Assembly (NCBI GenBank): GCA_019115665.1
Contig: DXDD01000001.1
Coordinates: forward strand, 1-57,900
Reading direction: 5' to 3'
DNA from: Candidatus Eisenbergiella pullistercoris
GTDB lineage: Bacteria > Bacillota > Clostridia > Lachnospirales > Lachnospiraceae
DNA: 57,900 nt
Below the pieces are notes generated by a model, which was not told the DNA's origin, ran no database searches, and was given only the letters and a program-made list of their open reading frames with translations. Made by a program: the position numbers and the translations under genes. Each line of letters opens with the position of its first letter. Positions within the stretch are counted from its first letter, which is position 1. This document shows positions 26,324 through 36,205 of the stretch, in pieces.

Positions 26324-27955
26324 ATGAATCAGACAAGAAGATCCGGACACAGGAAAAGCGGCCTGGTAACCGCGCTCGCCCTTCTGGCGGGCGCGTTGGC
26401 CGTTTATAAAAGGATTCCTCTGACGAACCGGATAGGGGATAACGGCAACGCCTACTTCGGCATGGCCTATGATACCTTTCTGTTTTTCTTCCTGCTCTGC
26501 GGCCATGCCTCGCAGACGGTGGTGGCGCAGATGACGGCGGCGAGATGTGCGAAGGGGCAGTATCGGAATACGCGGCGGGTCTGGAATGCGGCCGTTCTTT
26601 GCACGCTGATCCTCGGGATCGCGGGAAGCGCCGCCATGGCGCTCTCCGCCGGCATCCTTGCGGGCGGCCTGTTCCGGACGCAGGAGGCGGCGTTCGTCAT
26701 CCGCTGCATGGCGCCCAGTGTCCTGATCGCTTCCCTTGCGGGCGCTCTGAGAGGATATTTTCAGGGAATGGGAAGCATGGTCCCCACGGCGTTTTCCAGG
26801 TTCGCGGAGGAGCTTGCAGGCTTCCTTCTGATGTTTTCTCTTGTATCCGGCCTCGGCGGCTACGGGAAAAAGGTGGGGGCGCTTTTGTTCCAGCCGGATT
26901 ATGAGCAGGCCTTCGGGGCCGGCGGAGCGGCGCTTGCCTTCGGCGCGGGAAGCCTGATTTCCCTGCTGCTTCTTGCCGTTCTGTATTTTCTCTTTCAGGG
27001 AAGCTTCCGCAGACGGGAGCGGAAGGATGCGGGAAGGGCGGCGGAGGACTACGGGAGCATCGGCCGCCGGATCGCAGCCGCAGCCCTGCCCGCCATTCTG
27101 ACCGGCTTCGCCATGCAGGGCAGCTTTATCCTGGATCAGGTGCTTTTTATGCGGCTCATGCCCGCGGGAGCGGACAGCGCTGTGCAGTGGGGCATCTATA
27201 CGGGAAAATACAGGATCCTTTCCAGCATTCCCGCGATGCTGACAGCGGCGGTCTGCACGGGACTGATTCCGTCTCTTTCGGTTTCCCATACGGGAATGAA
27301 TCCCGGACGGACGAGGGAAAAGGCGTTTCTGATGCTGAAGCTTTCCCTTGCCCTCTCGCTTCCCTTCGCCGTCTGGTCTGCCGTTACGGCGGACAGCCTG
27401 ATCCCGGCGCTTTTTACCGCAGGGGATATGGAAACGGCGGCGCGGCTTCTGCGGCTGGGATGCGTATCCATGGTCCTGCAGGCGCTTGCCGTGGGGATCG
27501 CCTGCATTCTGCAGGGGCTTGGCCGGGAAAGGCTCCTGTTTATCGGAGCGGCAGTCTCCCTGATCCTGCATACGGTCCTTCTTTCCGTACTGCTTCACAG
27601 CCTGGGAATGGGAACGGACGGCGTGATCTGGGCGGTGACGGCTCTGTACGGCGTGTTTGTGATCCTCGGGATGGTTTTTGTGCTGCGTACGGGCGCTCTT
27701 AACGGAGACTGGGGAAGACTGATCGGGATTCCCGCCATTTCCAGCGCGGTGATGGGACTGGCGGTTTATCTGATGAACCGCTTCCTGTCCGCCGTGCTGG
27801 ACGGAAAGCTCCTGTGCCTTCTCTGCTTCGCGGCGGGGCTTATCCTGTACCTCCTTCTGATGCTTTCCATGCGCAGCCTGAGCCGCAGGGAGTTAAAGAG
27901 CGTCCCGGGCGGCGGGGCCCTTCTTGCGTTGGGAAGGCTTTTGCGGTTTTATTGA
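26324..27955 (+). CDS. MVF/SpoVB-type lipid-linked oligosaccharide flippase
   Basis: This 543-residue polytopic protein has about 14 hydrophobic segments and motifs of the MurJ/SpoVB branch of the MOP exporters: YKRIPLTNRIGDNGNAYFGMAYDTF near the start, GALRGYFQGMGSMVPTAFSRFAEE, and FILDQVLFMRLMP with GIYTGKYRILSSIPAMLTAAVCTGLIPSLS. Such proteins flip lipid-linked cell-wall or glycan precursors; SpoVB is the sporulation cortex member. Which substrate applies here is not visible. ATG 26324 (RBS AAAGGAA) is preferred to the TTG overlapping the ybeY stop. Confidence 0.85.
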   Translation: MNQTRRSGHRKSGLVTALALLAGALAVYKRIPLTNRIGDNGNAYFGMAYDTFLFFFLLCGHASQTVVAQMTAARCAKGQYRNTRRVWNAAVLCTLILGIAGSAAMALSAGILAGGLFRTQEAAFVIRCMAPSVLIASLAGALRGYFQGMGSMVPTAFSRFAEELAGFLLMFSLVSGLGGYGKKVGALLFQPDYEQAFGAGGAALAFGAGSLISLLLLAVLYFLFQGSFRRRERKDAGRAAEDYGSIGRRIAAAALPAILTGFAMQGSFILDQVLFMRLMPAGADSAVQWGIYTGKYRILSSIPAMLTAAVCTGLIPSLSVSHTGMNPGRTREKAFLMLKLSLALSLPFAVWSAVTADSLIPALFTAGDMETAARLLRLGCVSMVLQALAVGIACILQGLGRERLLFIGAAVSLILHTVLLSVLLHSLGMGTDGVIWAVTALYGVFVILGMVFVLRTGALNGDWGRLIGIPAISSAVMGLAVYLMNRFLSAVLDGKLLCLLCFAAGLILYLLLMLSMRSLSRRELKSVPGGGALLALGRLLRFY

Positions 27956-27964
27956 ACGGCCCTT

Positions 27965-27994
27965 GAATAAACGGCGGAAAGAATGCTGATACTC
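27965..27994 (+). promoter_or_regulatory. Possible sigma-G-type promoter of the BofC-like gene
   Basis: GAATA (27965-27969), an 18-base spacer and GATACTC (27988-27994) resemble the forespore sigma-G pattern GhATR-N18-CATwmTA, matching five of seven -10 positions. bofC of B. subtilis is forespore-expressed, which makes the match meaningful but not conclusive. Confidence 0.4.
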
Positions 27995-28025
27995 TGAAAA
28001 GAAAGCGAAAAGCAGGAGGTTCCTG

Positions 28026-28688
28026 ATGCGTCTCTGGAAGAAAATCAGCATTTATTTCATTTATCCGGCCTGCATGCTCGCCGCGGGCCTTGCCGCAGGA
28101 CTCGGCGTGCAGGAATTTTTTTATCCGAACCGGTTTCCCCCCGCCGAGGAGCGGACAAAAGAACCGGAAAATCAGGCGGAACCGGAGACGGAAGAACAGG
28201 CACGGGCTGAAGAAGGGCAGGTGCCTGCGGCCGTCGGACAGAAGCAGACGATCACGGCGGATACCCGGTATGTGGTGGAACGCTTCGACCTTACGGATTC
28301 CAGCAGGACGGAAACCGAAGAGCCGCTTCCCGCCCAGTATATCGGAATGGACTGGGAGGAATTTCTGGACGCCTGTGAGATCTATGAAGCTTCTCCGTCG
28401 CTGGCGGATCAGAGCATGGGCTTTCTTTCCATGTATGTGGAGCGCTTTTCTTCGGAAGAGGTGGTGGTCCGGAAAAATTACGAAAGCAGCGAAAAGCCGG
28501 AAGAATTTTATCTCGCCGTGGAGAACAACTATGTGGTGGTTTATGAAAAGGACAAAAGGACCCGCTTCATGTCCACGGGAATTCCGGTCCGAAGCCTGCC
28601 GGACGAGCTGGTGCAGGAGCTTTTGAACTTCAAATATATGGGCAGCGAAGCGCAGCTGTATGATTTTCTGGAATCCTATTCCAGCTGA
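28026..28688 (+). CDS. Membrane-anchored protein with BofC-like C-terminal domain
   Basis: The 220 residues comprise one N-terminal membrane segment (about 7-28), an acidic low-complexity spacer (about 38-70) and a C-terminal domain. That domain contains LAVENNYVVVYEKDKRTRFMSTGIPVRSLPDELVQELLNFKYMGSEAQLYDFLESYSS. This ending, an 'LP..L...L..G....SE..LY.FLE.Y.S' pattern, resembles the C-terminal domain of BofC, a forespore protein that controls the SpoIVB checkpoint. The similarity is from memory of the family and is inference. The sporulation neighbours and a sigma-G-like upstream element support it. AGGAGG precedes the ATG. Confidence 0.65.
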   Translation: MRLWKKISIYFIYPACMLAAGLAAGLGVQEFFYPNRFPPAEERTKEPENQAEPETEEQARAEEGQVPAAVGQKQTITADTRYVVERFDLTDSSRTETEEPLPAQYIGMDWEEFLDACEIYEASPSLADQSMGFLSMYVERFSSEEVVVRKNYESSEKPEEFYLAVENNYVVVYEKDKRTRFMSTGIPVRSLPDELVQELLNFKYMGSEAQLYDFLESYSS

Positions 28689-28702
28689 AAAATGAGGAAG
28701 CT

Positions 28703-29995
28703 ATGAGCAGAAGAAAAACGGGGATCATCGGAGGCGGGGCCTCCGGCATGATGGCGGCCCTTGCCGCGGCGGGAAAGAACGGGACAGGGGACGAGGTATT
28801 CATTCTGGAAAAAAAGGAACGGATCGGGAAGAAAATTCTGGCGACAGGGAACGGAAGATGCAATCTGACCAACCTGTCCTTTTGCATGGACAGGCTGGAG
28901 GAATATTACCGCGGGGCGCCCGCCGGACGGCTGCGGAGCCTTTTTTCCCGTTTTTCGCCGGAAGATACCTGCAGACTGTTTGAGAAAATGGGAATGCTGA
29001 CCGTTTCCCGGGACGGCTATGTCTATCCGTTTTCCGGCCAGGCGTCCACGGTGCTGGATACGCTCCGCTTCGCGCTGGAGCGGAAAAAAGTGTGGATCCG
29101 GACGGAATGCAGAATTGGCGGGGTGGAGCCGCTGAAAAGGGGCGGATATCTGATACATACGAAGGACGGCGACGCGTATCGGTTTGACCGCCTGATCCTT
29201 GCCTGCGGTTCTCCTGCGGGACAGAAGGGGGGAGAAGGGATGGACGGATACGCTTACGCCGCTTCTCTGGGGCATACGGTGATCCCGCCGCAGCCGGCGC
29301 TTACGGCGCTTCGCTGTGAGGGAGATTTCTGGAAAGGGCTTGCGGGGGTTCGCTGTCAGGCGTCGGTCCGGCTGCTGATCGGGAAGCCGCAGAAGCCGGA
29401 GCCGGATTCGGAATATACGGAGGAAGGGGAGCTGCAGCTGACGGATTACGGCATTTCCGGCATTCCGGTCTTTCAGCTAAGCCGCCATGCCTCCCTGGCG
29501 CTGGCGGAGGGGAGACGGGTAAGAGCGCAGATCGATTTTCTTCCTTCCTTTGCGGGGAAGGAGGAGGAATACCGGAGGTTTGTGGAGGAAAGGCTTGCCG
29601 CCTGCAGGGGCTGGACTCTGGAAATGCTTTTCTGCGGCCTTGTGAATAAAAAGATCATTCTTACTCTTTTCAAACAGAACGGACTGAGGCTCCAGGATGC
29701 GGCGGAGCAGAGGAACGCGTCTTCTGTCCGAAGGGTCTTTTCCCTGCTTCGTGCCTTCCCCGTGCAGGTGAAGGCGGCCAACCCCTTCCCGGCCGCGCAG
29801 GTGTGCGCCGGCGGCGTGCCCCTTGACGAGGTGACGGACCGGATGGAATCCAGAAAGCGTCCGGGCCTGTTTTTCGCCGGAGAGCTTCTGGACGTGGACG
29901 GCAGGTGCGGCGGCTATAACCTGCAGTGGGCCTGGACCTCCGGATACCTCGCGGGCTGCGGGCAGGAGGCGGCGGGATGGGCGGACCGTTTTTAG
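28703..29995 (+). CDS. HI0933/BaiN-family flavoprotein
   Basis: The 430-residue FAD protein shows an N-terminal dinucleotide fold GGGASGMMAALAAAG, EKKERIGKKILATGNGRCNLTN and a C-terminal GELLDVDGRCGGYNLQWAWTSGYLAG, the signature of HI0933-like oxidoreductases. The family includes BaiN of bile-acid-converting clostridia; most members have no assigned substrate. A bile-acid role cannot be inferred from one gene. It begins 14 bases after the BofC-like gene. Confidence 0.9.
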   Translation: MSRRKTGIIGGGASGMMAALAAAGKNGTGDEVFILEKKERIGKKILATGNGRCNLTNLSFCMDRLEEYYRGAPAGRLRSLFSRFSPEDTCRLFEKMGMLTVSRDGYVYPFSGQASTVLDTLRFALERKKVWIRTECRIGGVEPLKRGGYLIHTKDGDAYRFDRLILACGSPAGQKGGEGMDGYAYAASLGHTVIPPQPALTALRCEGDFWKGLAGVRCQASVRLLIGKPQKPEPDSEYTEEGELQLTDYGISGIPVFQLSRHASLALAEGRRVRAQIDFLPSFAGKEEEYRRFVEERLAACRGWTLEMLFCGLVNKKIILTLFKQNGLRLQDAAEQRNASSVRRVFSLLRAFPVQVKAANPFPAAQVCAGGVPLDEVTDRMESRKRPGLFFAGELLDVDGRCGGYNLQWAWTSGYLAGCGQEAAGWADRF

Positions 29996-30022
29996 CCGCG
30001 GGCGGTTTTCGCGGAAAAAAGC

Positions 30023-30051
30023 TTGTCCGCGGAAGGGGTTTGCGCTATACT
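30023..30051 (+). promoter_or_regulatory. Predicted promoter of the FAD-protein/proB operon
   Basis: TTGTCC (30023-30028), a 17-base spacer and TATACT (30046-30051) lie in the 109-base gap before the second flavoprotein gene. Confidence 0.7.
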
Positions 30052-30104
30052 CTATTCATTAAGCCTGAATCAGAAAGCAAAAGAACGAGAAAGCAGAACG
30101 TGGA

Positions 30105-31778
30105 ATGATACAGATCAGACAGCTGAAGCTTCCGCCGGGGCATACGGAACGGGAGCTTGTGGAAAAAACGGCGAAGGCCCTGCATATCCGTCCGGAAGAG
30201 CTGGAAGCCTTCCGGATCGTAAGGCAGTCCATAGACGCCAGGAGGAAGCCGGAGATCCGGCTGGTCTATACGGTGGACGTGCAGGTGAAGGGATCGGAGA
30301 AGAAGCTGCTTGCGGCCTGCAGGAAAAATCCGGACATCGGCCCTTCGGACAGCGTGCGCTACCGCTTCCCCAGGCCCGGAAAGGAAACGCTGCAGGGCAG
30401 GCCCGTGATCGTGGGAACGGGCCCTGCCGGCCTTTTCTGCGGCTACCTGCTGGCGCAGGCCGGCTATCGTCCCATCCTTCTGGAACGGGGAGAGGACGTG
30501 GAAAGCAGGACCAGGCGGGTAGAGGAATTCTGGAAAACGGGGAAGCTTTCTCCCGATTCCAATGTGCAGTTCGGGGAAGGGGGAGCGGGAACCTTTTCCG
30601 ACGGGAAGCTGAATACCCTGGTGAAGGACAGAGACGGAAGGAACGCGGAGGTGCTGCGGATCTTCGCGGAAAACGGCGCGCCGGATTCGATCCGCTATGA
30701 AGCCAGGCCGCATGTGGGAACGGACGTGCTGTCCCGGGTGGTAAAGAGCATGCGGGAACGGATCCTTTCCCGGGGCGGGGAGGTTCGTTTCGGCGCGAAG
30801 GTGACGGAGCTTCTCATCCGGGAAGGCAGGGTGCGCGGCGTGGCCTGCGAAAACGGGGAACAGATCGAAAGCGGGGCGGTGGTCCTTGCCATCGGCCACA
30901 GCGCCAGAGACACCTTCGCCATGCTGCTGGAAAAGGGGATCCCCATGGAGGCGAAAGCCTTCGCCGTGGGCTTCCGGGTGGAGCACCCCCAGGAGCTGAT
31001 CAATCTTTCCCAGTATGGAGAAGGCGCTCCGAAGGGACTCCCGCCGGCTTCCTATAAGCTGACCGCCAGGACCTCGGAGGGAAGGGGCGTTTATTCCTTC
31101 TGCATGTGTCCGGGAGGCTATGTGGTAAACGCCTCCAGCGAGCCGGGACGGCTCGCGGTCAACGGGATGAGCTACAGCGGCAGGGATGGGAAAAACGCCA
31201 ACAGCGCCATCATCGTTTCCGTTACCCCGCAGGATTACGGCGCGGACGGCCCCCTTTCCGGCATCCATTTTCAGCGCATGCTGGAGGAGCGGGCCCATCT
31301 TGCGGCGGACGGGGCGGTTCCCGTGCAGAGATACGCAGACTATGCGGAACGCTCCGGCGAAGAGAGAAGAGCGCGCTTTGTGCGGGAGGATTTTTCGCCC
31401 GCCATTAAGGGAAACTGGAAAGAGGCGGATCTGAGAGGGATCCTGCCGCCGCCGGTGAGAAAGGCGTTCCTGGAGGGCATGGAGGCCTTCGACCGGATGA
31501 TTCCCGGTTTTGCGGACGATGCGGTCTGTCTGGCCGGGGTGGAAAGCCGGACCTCCTCCCCGGTGCGCATACCCAGAGACGAAAGCCTGCAGTCCGCCGT
31601 GCGGGGACTGTATCCCTGCGGCGAGGGGGCGGGCTATGCGGGCGGGATCACCTCCGCCGCCATGGACGGCATGCGGGCCGCGGAGGCGATCATTTCCCGA
31701 TATGCCTGCAGACAGGACGAAAGGAACGAAGGACAGGAAGAAAACGATGGAACAGTATCGAAGCAGACTGAAGGATAA
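30105..31778 (+). CDS. Uncharacterised FAD-dependent oxidoreductase (COG2509-like)
   Basis: The 557-residue protein has a distinct N-terminal domain of about 95 residues (ELVEKTAKALHIRPEELEAFRIVRQSIDAR). An FAD-binding fold follows (VIVGTGPAGLFCGYLLAQAGYRPILLERG) with NVQFGEGGAGTFSDGKLNT and RPHVGTDVL. The C-terminus has LYPCGEGAGYAGGITSAAMDGMRAAEAI. This matches a widespread family of predicted dehydrogenases without a known substrate. Its last 32 bases overlap the start of proB in another frame, so the two genes are probably translationally coupled. Confidence 0.88.
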   Translation: MIQIRQLKLPPGHTERELVEKTAKALHIRPEELEAFRIVRQSIDARRKPEIRLVYTVDVQVKGSEKKLLAACRKNPDIGPSDSVRYRFPRPGKETLQGRPVIVGTGPAGLFCGYLLAQAGYRPILLERGEDVESRTRRVEEFWKTGKLSPDSNVQFGEGGAGTFSDGKLNTLVKDRDGRNAEVLRIFAENGAPDSIRYEARPHVGTDVLSRVVKSMRERILSRGGEVRFGAKVTELLIREGRVRGVACENGEQIESGAVVLAIGHSARDTFAMLLEKGIPMEAKAFAVGFRVEHPQELINLSQYGEGAPKGLPPASYKLTARTSEGRGVYSFCMCPGGYVVNASSEPGRLAVNGMSYSGRDGKNANSAIIVSVTPQDYGADGPLSGIHFQRMLEERAHLAADGAVPVQRYADYAERSGEERRARFVREDFSPAIKGNWKEADLRGILPPPVRKAFLEGMEAFDRMIPGFADDAVCLAGVESRTSSPVRIPRDESLQSAVRGLYPCGEGAGYAGGITSAAMDGMRAAEAIISRYACRQDERNEGQEENDGTVSKQTEG

Positions 31779-32604
31779 GAAAAGGATCGTGGTGAAGATC
31801 GGTTCCTCCTCCCTGCAGCATCCGCAGACCGGCGAGCTGGATTATATCAAGCTGGAGGTTCTGGTAAGAGAGCTGTGCAATCTGAGGAATCAGGGAAAGG
31901 ATGTGGTGCTCGTCACCTCCGGCGCCATTGCCCAGGGAAGGAAGGCCATGCATCTGACCGAGGAGGATTTCGGCAGGAACCGGATCGCCATGAAGCAGGC
32001 CTGCGCCGCCATCGGACAGGCGCGGCTGATGATGACCTACGAACGGATTTTTTCCGAATATAATCAGGTGACGGCGCAGATCCTGATGACCAAAAATACG
32101 GTGGTGGACAATCTGAACCGCTACAATGCCCATAATACGTTCACCCAGCTTCTGGAAATGGGCGTGATTCCGGTGGTCAATGAAAACGACACCGTGGCGA
32201 CCTATGAGCTGGAGCTGGACAACGATACCCTTTCGGCCATTGTCGCCGCTCTCATCGGGGCGGATCTTCTGATCCTGCTTTCCGATATCGACGGCCTGTA
32301 TACGGACGACCCCAGACAGAATCCGGACGCCCGCTTCATCGATCTGGTGGAGGAGCTGAGCGAAGCCCATCTGAACATGGGAAAGAAAAGCACGGGAAGC
32401 AGCGTGGGGACCGGCGGGATGAACACCAAGCTGACGGCGGCGCAGATCGCGACAAGGTCGGGAGCGGACATGCTGATCGCCAACAGCCGGGACGTGAGGA
32501 TCCTTCACAGGCTGATGGACGGGCAGAATCTCGGCACCCTTTTTGTGGCGCACAGGGATGAAAATTTCGATCTGCCCGGCTTTGTGTCGCGGCTGAACCA
32601 GTAA
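31747..32604 (+). CDS. proB: Glutamate 5-kinase
   Basis: It phosphorylates glutamate in the first step of proline synthesis. The 285 residues form the amino-acid-kinase domain only: VVKIGSSSL, VTSGAIAQGRKAM, NENDTVATYELELDNDTLSAIVAAL, LLSDIDGLYTDDP and GTGGMNTKLTAAQIA. The C-terminal PUA domain found in longer bacterial enzymes is absent, as in other short forms. The start ATG lies 32 bases inside the preceding flavoprotein gene. proA follows two small genes later. Confidence 0.95.
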   Translation: MEQYRSRLKDKKRIVVKIGSSSLQHPQTGELDYIKLEVLVRELCNLRNQGKDVVLVTSGAIAQGRKAMHLTEEDFGRNRIAMKQACAAIGQARLMMTYERIFSEYNQVTAQILMTKNTVVDNLNRYNAHNTFTQLLEMGVIPVVNENDTVATYELELDNDTLSAIVAALIGADLLILLSDIDGLYTDDPRQNPDARFIDLVEELSEAHLNMGKKSTGSSVGTGGMNTKLTAAQIATRSGADMLIANSRDVRILHRLMDGQNLGTLFVAHRDENFDLPGFVSRLNQ

Positions 32605-32619
32605 AGAAAAGGAGTCCGT

Positions 32620-32865
32620 ATGGAAAAGCAGATGTCGATGGAGGAAAAGATCCGGCGGATCAACGAGCTGTACCATAAGTCAAAGCAGGAAGGGCTGACG
32701 GATCAGGAAAAGGAAGAGCAGGCCCGCCTGCGGCAGGATTATATCAACAGCGTGCGCGCCAATCTCCGGGCGCAGCTGAATAACATTAACATTCAGAACG
32801 AAGACGGTTCCGTCACCAATCTGGGAGAGGAACACGCGGCAAAGGGCTCCGGCCATGCGCAGTAA
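32620..32865 (+). CDS. UPF0291/DUF896 small protein (YnzC-like)
   Basis: The 81 residues contain the family core EEKIRRINELYHKSKQEGLTDQEKEEQARLRQDYINSVRANLRAQL, a two-helix hairpin. B. subtilis YnzC is of this family; no firm function is known. The tail carries a short polar extension. The start follows AAAAGGAG, with alternative ATGs four and six codons later. It overlaps the next gene by 11 bases. Confidence 0.93.
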   Translation: MEKQMSMEEKIRRINELYHKSKQEGLTDQEKEEQARLRQDYINSVRANLRAQLNNINIQNEDGSVTNLGEEHAAKGSGHAQ

Positions 32866-33556
32866 CGATCCGGAGGCGGAAAAAGGGAGGCAGAGAAGGG
32901 AAGCGCTTGAGAGAAGGAGGAGGCTGACGCCGCAGGAAAGAGAACGCGCCGGCGGGCGGATCCTTTCGGCCCTCTGCGGCCTTGCCGCCTACCGGGAGGC
33001 CGGACGGCTCCTGGTATACGCCTCCATCGGGGACGAGGTTCCGACCCGGGAGCTGATCGGGCGGGCGCTTTCGGAAGGAAAAGAGGTGTACTGCCCCAGG
33101 GTAGAAGGGAAGGGGATCATGTCCTTCTACCGGATCCGGAAGCCGGAGGAGCTGACGCCGGGCTTTCGGGGCATTCCGGAGCCGCCGGCGGAGGAAGCGC
33201 GCAGATACCGGCCGGCCGTGCGGGAAGCTTTCCGGGACGTTTCGCCGGATCGCCGCGGCAGCGGCCCGGATCTGATCGTGATGCCGGGCGCGGCCTTTGA
33301 CAGGAGCCTGGGAAGGCTCGGCTACGGAGGAGGCTTCTACGACCGCTTCCTTCAGACGCTGACGGAGAAAAAGGGGATGGAAACCGGGGCTTCGGACGCC
33401 CGGGCAGGGCTTAGGAGGATCGCGGTCTGCTTTTCCTGCCAGCTTCTGGAGCGGCTCTGCCAGGAGGAAACGGATATCCGGCCGGAGCTGATCGTAACGG
33501 AGGAAGAGATCATCGGACCGCTTCCGGCGCACGCCGCCGGAAAACAGGACCGGTAA
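32855..33556 (+). CDS. 5-formyltetrahydrofolate cyclo-ligase
   Basis: This ATP-dependent enzyme converts 5-formyl-THF to methenyl-THF, salvaging a storage folate. The 233 residues show the typical basic N-terminus, [23 protein letters not shown] and the signature [28 protein letters not shown]. The C-terminal [17 protein letters not shown] is also usual. It is somewhat longer than average because of a central insertion (about 108-130). It complements fhs and folD elsewhere in the window. The stop lies within a strong inverted repeat. Confidence 0.93.
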   Translation: MRSNDPEAEKGRQRREALERRRRLTPQERERAGGRILSALCGLAAYREAGRLLVYASIGDEVPTRELIGRALSEGKEVYCPRVEGKGIMSFYRIRKPEELTPGFRGIPEPPAEEARRYRPAVREAFRDVSPDRRGSGPDLIVMPGAAFDRSLGRLGYGGGFYDRFLQTLTEKKGMETGASDARAGLRRIAVCFSCQLLERLCQEETDIRPELIVTEEEIIGPLPAHAAGKQDR

Positions 33557-33572
33557 TCCGGCGGCGTGCGCC
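33526..33572 (+). repeat. Perfect 16-bp inverted repeat straddling the cyclo-ligase stop codon
   Basis: The arm at 33526-33541 (GGCGCACGCCGCCGGA) is the exact reverse complement of 33557-33572. The 15-base loop ends with the stop codon at 33554-33556. No U-run follows. Confidence 0.85.
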
Positions 33573-33620
33573 TGGATGGAAGGAACGGATGGAAAGGAAA
33601 AAAGAAAGGCAGGGACGGGA

Positions 33621-34865
33621 ATGGAACTGAAGGAAATGGGAATGGCCGCTGCGGCGGTAAAGTATGATCTGGCCTGCATGCCGGAGGAGGAAAAGAACCG
33701 GGCGCTGTCCGAGGCGGCAAAAGGACTTCTTGCGGACATGGACAGGATCCTTGACGCAAACGAAAAGGATGTCAGGGAGGGAGAAGAAAAGGGCATGCAT
33801 CCCGGCCTGGTGGACCGGCTGAGGCTTACGAAGGAACGGATCGAGGCCATGGCGGAGGGGATCCGTCAGGTCGGCGGGCTGCCGGATCCCGTGGGAGAGG
33901 TGCTGGACCGTTTTGTGCGGCCCAACGGCCTTCAGATCGAAAAACGCCGGGTCCCGCTGGGCGTGATCGGCATCATTTACGAATCCAGGCCCAACGTGAC
34001 GGCGGACGCCTTCGCGCTGTGCTTCAAGGCGGGGAACGCCTGTATCCTGAAGGGCGGAAGCGACGCGCTTTCCTCCAATCTGGCGATCACGGAGAGCCTC
34101 CGGGCCTCTCTGGACCGGTGCGGGATCTGCCCGGACGCCGTTCAGCTCATCACTGATACGGACCGTGCGGTGACGGCGCAGTTCATGCGCATGAAGGAAT
34201 ATGTGGATGTGCTGATCCCCCGCGGAGGCGCGGGGCTGATCCGGACCGTGGTGGAGCACAGCACGGTGCCCGTGATCGAGACGGGAACGGGAAACTGCCA
34301 TATTTATGTGGATGAATACGCGGACCTGGCAAAGGCAGTCCCCATCATCATCAACGCGAAGACCCAACGGATCGGCGTCTGCAACGCCTGCGAATCCCTG
34401 GTGATCCATGAAGCCGTAAGGGAACGCTTCCTGCCCGCGCTGGCGCAGGCGCTCCGGGAAAAGAGCGTGGAGCTCCGCGGGGACAGCCGCGCCAGGGAAG
34501 CGGTGCCGGATATGGAGGCGGCGACGGAGGAGGATTTCGGGACCGAATATCTGGACTATATCCTTTCCATCAAAACGGTGGACAGCCTGGAGGAAGCCAT
34601 CCGTCACATCAACCGCTTCAGCACGGGCCATTCCGACGCCATCCTGACCGAGGATGCGGAGCGCGCGGAGCGCTTTTTAAACGAAGTGGATTCCGCCTGC
34701 GTCTATGTGAACGCCTCCACCCGGTTCACCGACGGCTTTGAATTCGGCTTCGGGGCGGAGATCGGCATCAGCACCCAGAAGCTTCATGCCAGAGGCCCCA
34801 TGGGCTTAAAGGAGCTGACCTCCTACAAATATGTGATCCGCGGAAACGGACAGACCCGGCCTTAA
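33621..34865 (+). CDS. proA: Gamma-glutamyl phosphate reductase
   Basis: It reduces gamma-glutamyl phosphate to the semialdehyde, the second step of proline synthesis. The 414 residues match the family length, with [37 protein letters not shown] and the catalytic cysteine region [19 protein letters not shown]. The ending [40 protein letters not shown] is also present. I chose ATG 33621; an in-frame ATG at 33576 would add 15 unrelated residues. It is separated from the gene upstream by a strong hairpin. Confidence 0.96.
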   Translation: MELKEMGMAAAAVKYDLACMPEEEKNRALSEAAKGLLADMDRILDANEKDVREGEEKGMHPGLVDRLRLTKERIEAMAEGIRQVGGLPDPVGEVLDRFVRPNGLQIEKRRVPLGVIGIIYESRPNVTADAFALCFKAGNACILKGGSDALSSNLAITESLRASLDRCGICPDAVQLITDTDRAVTAQFMRMKEYVDVLIPRGGAGLIRTVVEHSTVPVIETGTGNCHIYVDEYADLAKAVPIIINAKTQRIGVCNACESLVIHEAVRERFLPALAQALREKSVELRGDSRAREAVPDMEAATEEDFGTEYLDYILSIKTVDSLEEAIRHINRFSTGHSDAILTEDAERAERFLNEVDSACVYVNASTRFTDGFEFGFGAEIGISTQKLHARGPMGLKELTSYKYVIRGNGQTRP

Positions 34866-34941
34866 AAAGACAGGAGGATGCGCCGTCCCGGATCATGAGG
34901 GATCGTGACGATATATTTCTGAAAAAAGGAGAGACGAGAGC

Positions 34942-36186
34942 ATGAGCAGCGTAGTGGATAAATTTTTGAGATATGTGAAGATCGACACCCAGTCCTGGTC
35001 CCCCAGCGATACCTTCCCCAGCACGGAAAAGCAGAAGGACCTGGGAAGGCTCCTTGCGAAGGAGCTTCAGGAAATGGGAGCCTCCGATGTGAGGTTTGAC
35101 GGGCAGTTCGGCTATGTATACGCCACCGTCCCTTCCACCCTGAAGGAAGGAAAGACCGCTCCCGTGCTCGGTTTCATCGCCCATATGGACACCTCCATGG
35201 CCATAAGCGGCAAAAATGTGAAGCCCCGGATCGTGGAAAATTATCCCGGCGGGGATATCGTCCTGAACGAGGCGCTTTCCATCGTCCTGAAGGCGGACGA
35301 AAATCCGGAGCTTGCCGGCTGCGTGGGAAAGAGCCTGATCGTCACCGACGGCACCACGCTGCTTGGCGCGGACGATAAGGCCGGCGTGGCGGAGATCATG
35401 GCCATGGCGGAATATCTGCTGGCCCACCCGGAAATCGAGCACGGAACCGTGCGCATCGGCTTTACGCCCGATGAAGAAGTGGGCGGCGGCGTGGACCACT
35501 TCGACGTGGAGGGCTTCGGCGCGGACTATGCCTACACCGTGGACGGCGGCGCGCTGGGCGAGCTGGAATATGAAAACTTCAACGCGTCGGACGTTGTTCT
35601 GCACGTGAACGGCTGCAGCGTCCATCCCGGAAGCGCGAAGGGGAAGATGAGAAACGCCATCCTTCTGGCGCAGGAATTCCAGTCCCTGCTCCCGGCCCAT
35701 GAGGCTCCGGAAGCGACGGAAGGGTATGAGGGCTTCTATCACCCCGGCACGATCCAGGGCAACGTGGAGCATGTGGATGTGGATTATATCATCCGTGACC
35801 ATGACAGGGAGAAATTTGAGGAAAAGAAGGCGTTTTTCCGGAAAGCGGCAGAATTCCTGAATGCAAAATACGGCGACGGCACCATTATGGTGGACATGAA
35901 GGACAGCTATTACAACATGAAGGAAAAGATCCTTCCGGAAAATGCCCACCTGATCGACAACGCGGTGAAGGCCATGGAAATGGAGGAGGTCTCCCCTCAG
36001 ATCATCCCCATCCGCGGAGGCACGGACGGAGCAAGACTGTCCTTCATGGGACTTCCCTGCCCGAACCTGTGCACGGGAGGGCAGAACTGCCATGGGAAAT
36101 TTGAGTATGCCTGCATCGAATCCATGGAAACGACGGTGAAGATCCTGCTCAACATCATTTCGCTGTATGCCGAAGGGATAAAATAA
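34942..36186 (+). CDS. pepT: Peptidase T (tripeptide aminopeptidase)
   Basis: This M20-family zinc enzyme removes the N-terminal residue of tripeptides in the cytosol. The 414 residues carry the metal and catalytic motifs [26 protein letters not shown] and [15 protein letters not shown], and the typical start [24 protein letters not shown] precedes the ATG. It is followed at 19 bases by miaB; nothing ties the two functionally. Confidence 0.96.
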   Translation: MSSVVDKFLRYVKIDTQSWSPSDTFPSTEKQKDLGRLLAKELQEMGASDVRFDGQFGYVYATVPSTLKEGKTAPVLGFIAHMDTSMAISGKNVKPRIVENYPGGDIVLNEALSIVLKADENPELAGCVGKSLIVTDGTTLLGADDKAGVAEIMAMAEYLLAHPEIEHGTVRIGFTPDEEVGGGVDHFDVEGFGADYAYTVDGGALGELEYENFNASDVVLHVNGCSVHPGSAKGKMRNAILLAQEFQSLLPAHEAPEATEGYEGFYHPGTIQGNVEHVDVDYIIRDHDREKFEEKKAFFRKAAEFLNAKYGDGTIMVDMKDSYYNMKEKILPENAHLIDNAVKAMEMEEVSPQIIPIRGGTDGARLSFMGLPCPNLCTGGQNCHGKFEYACIESMETTVKILLNIISLYAEGIK

Positions 36187-36205
36187 CGGAAAGGGACAGG
36201 TACGA

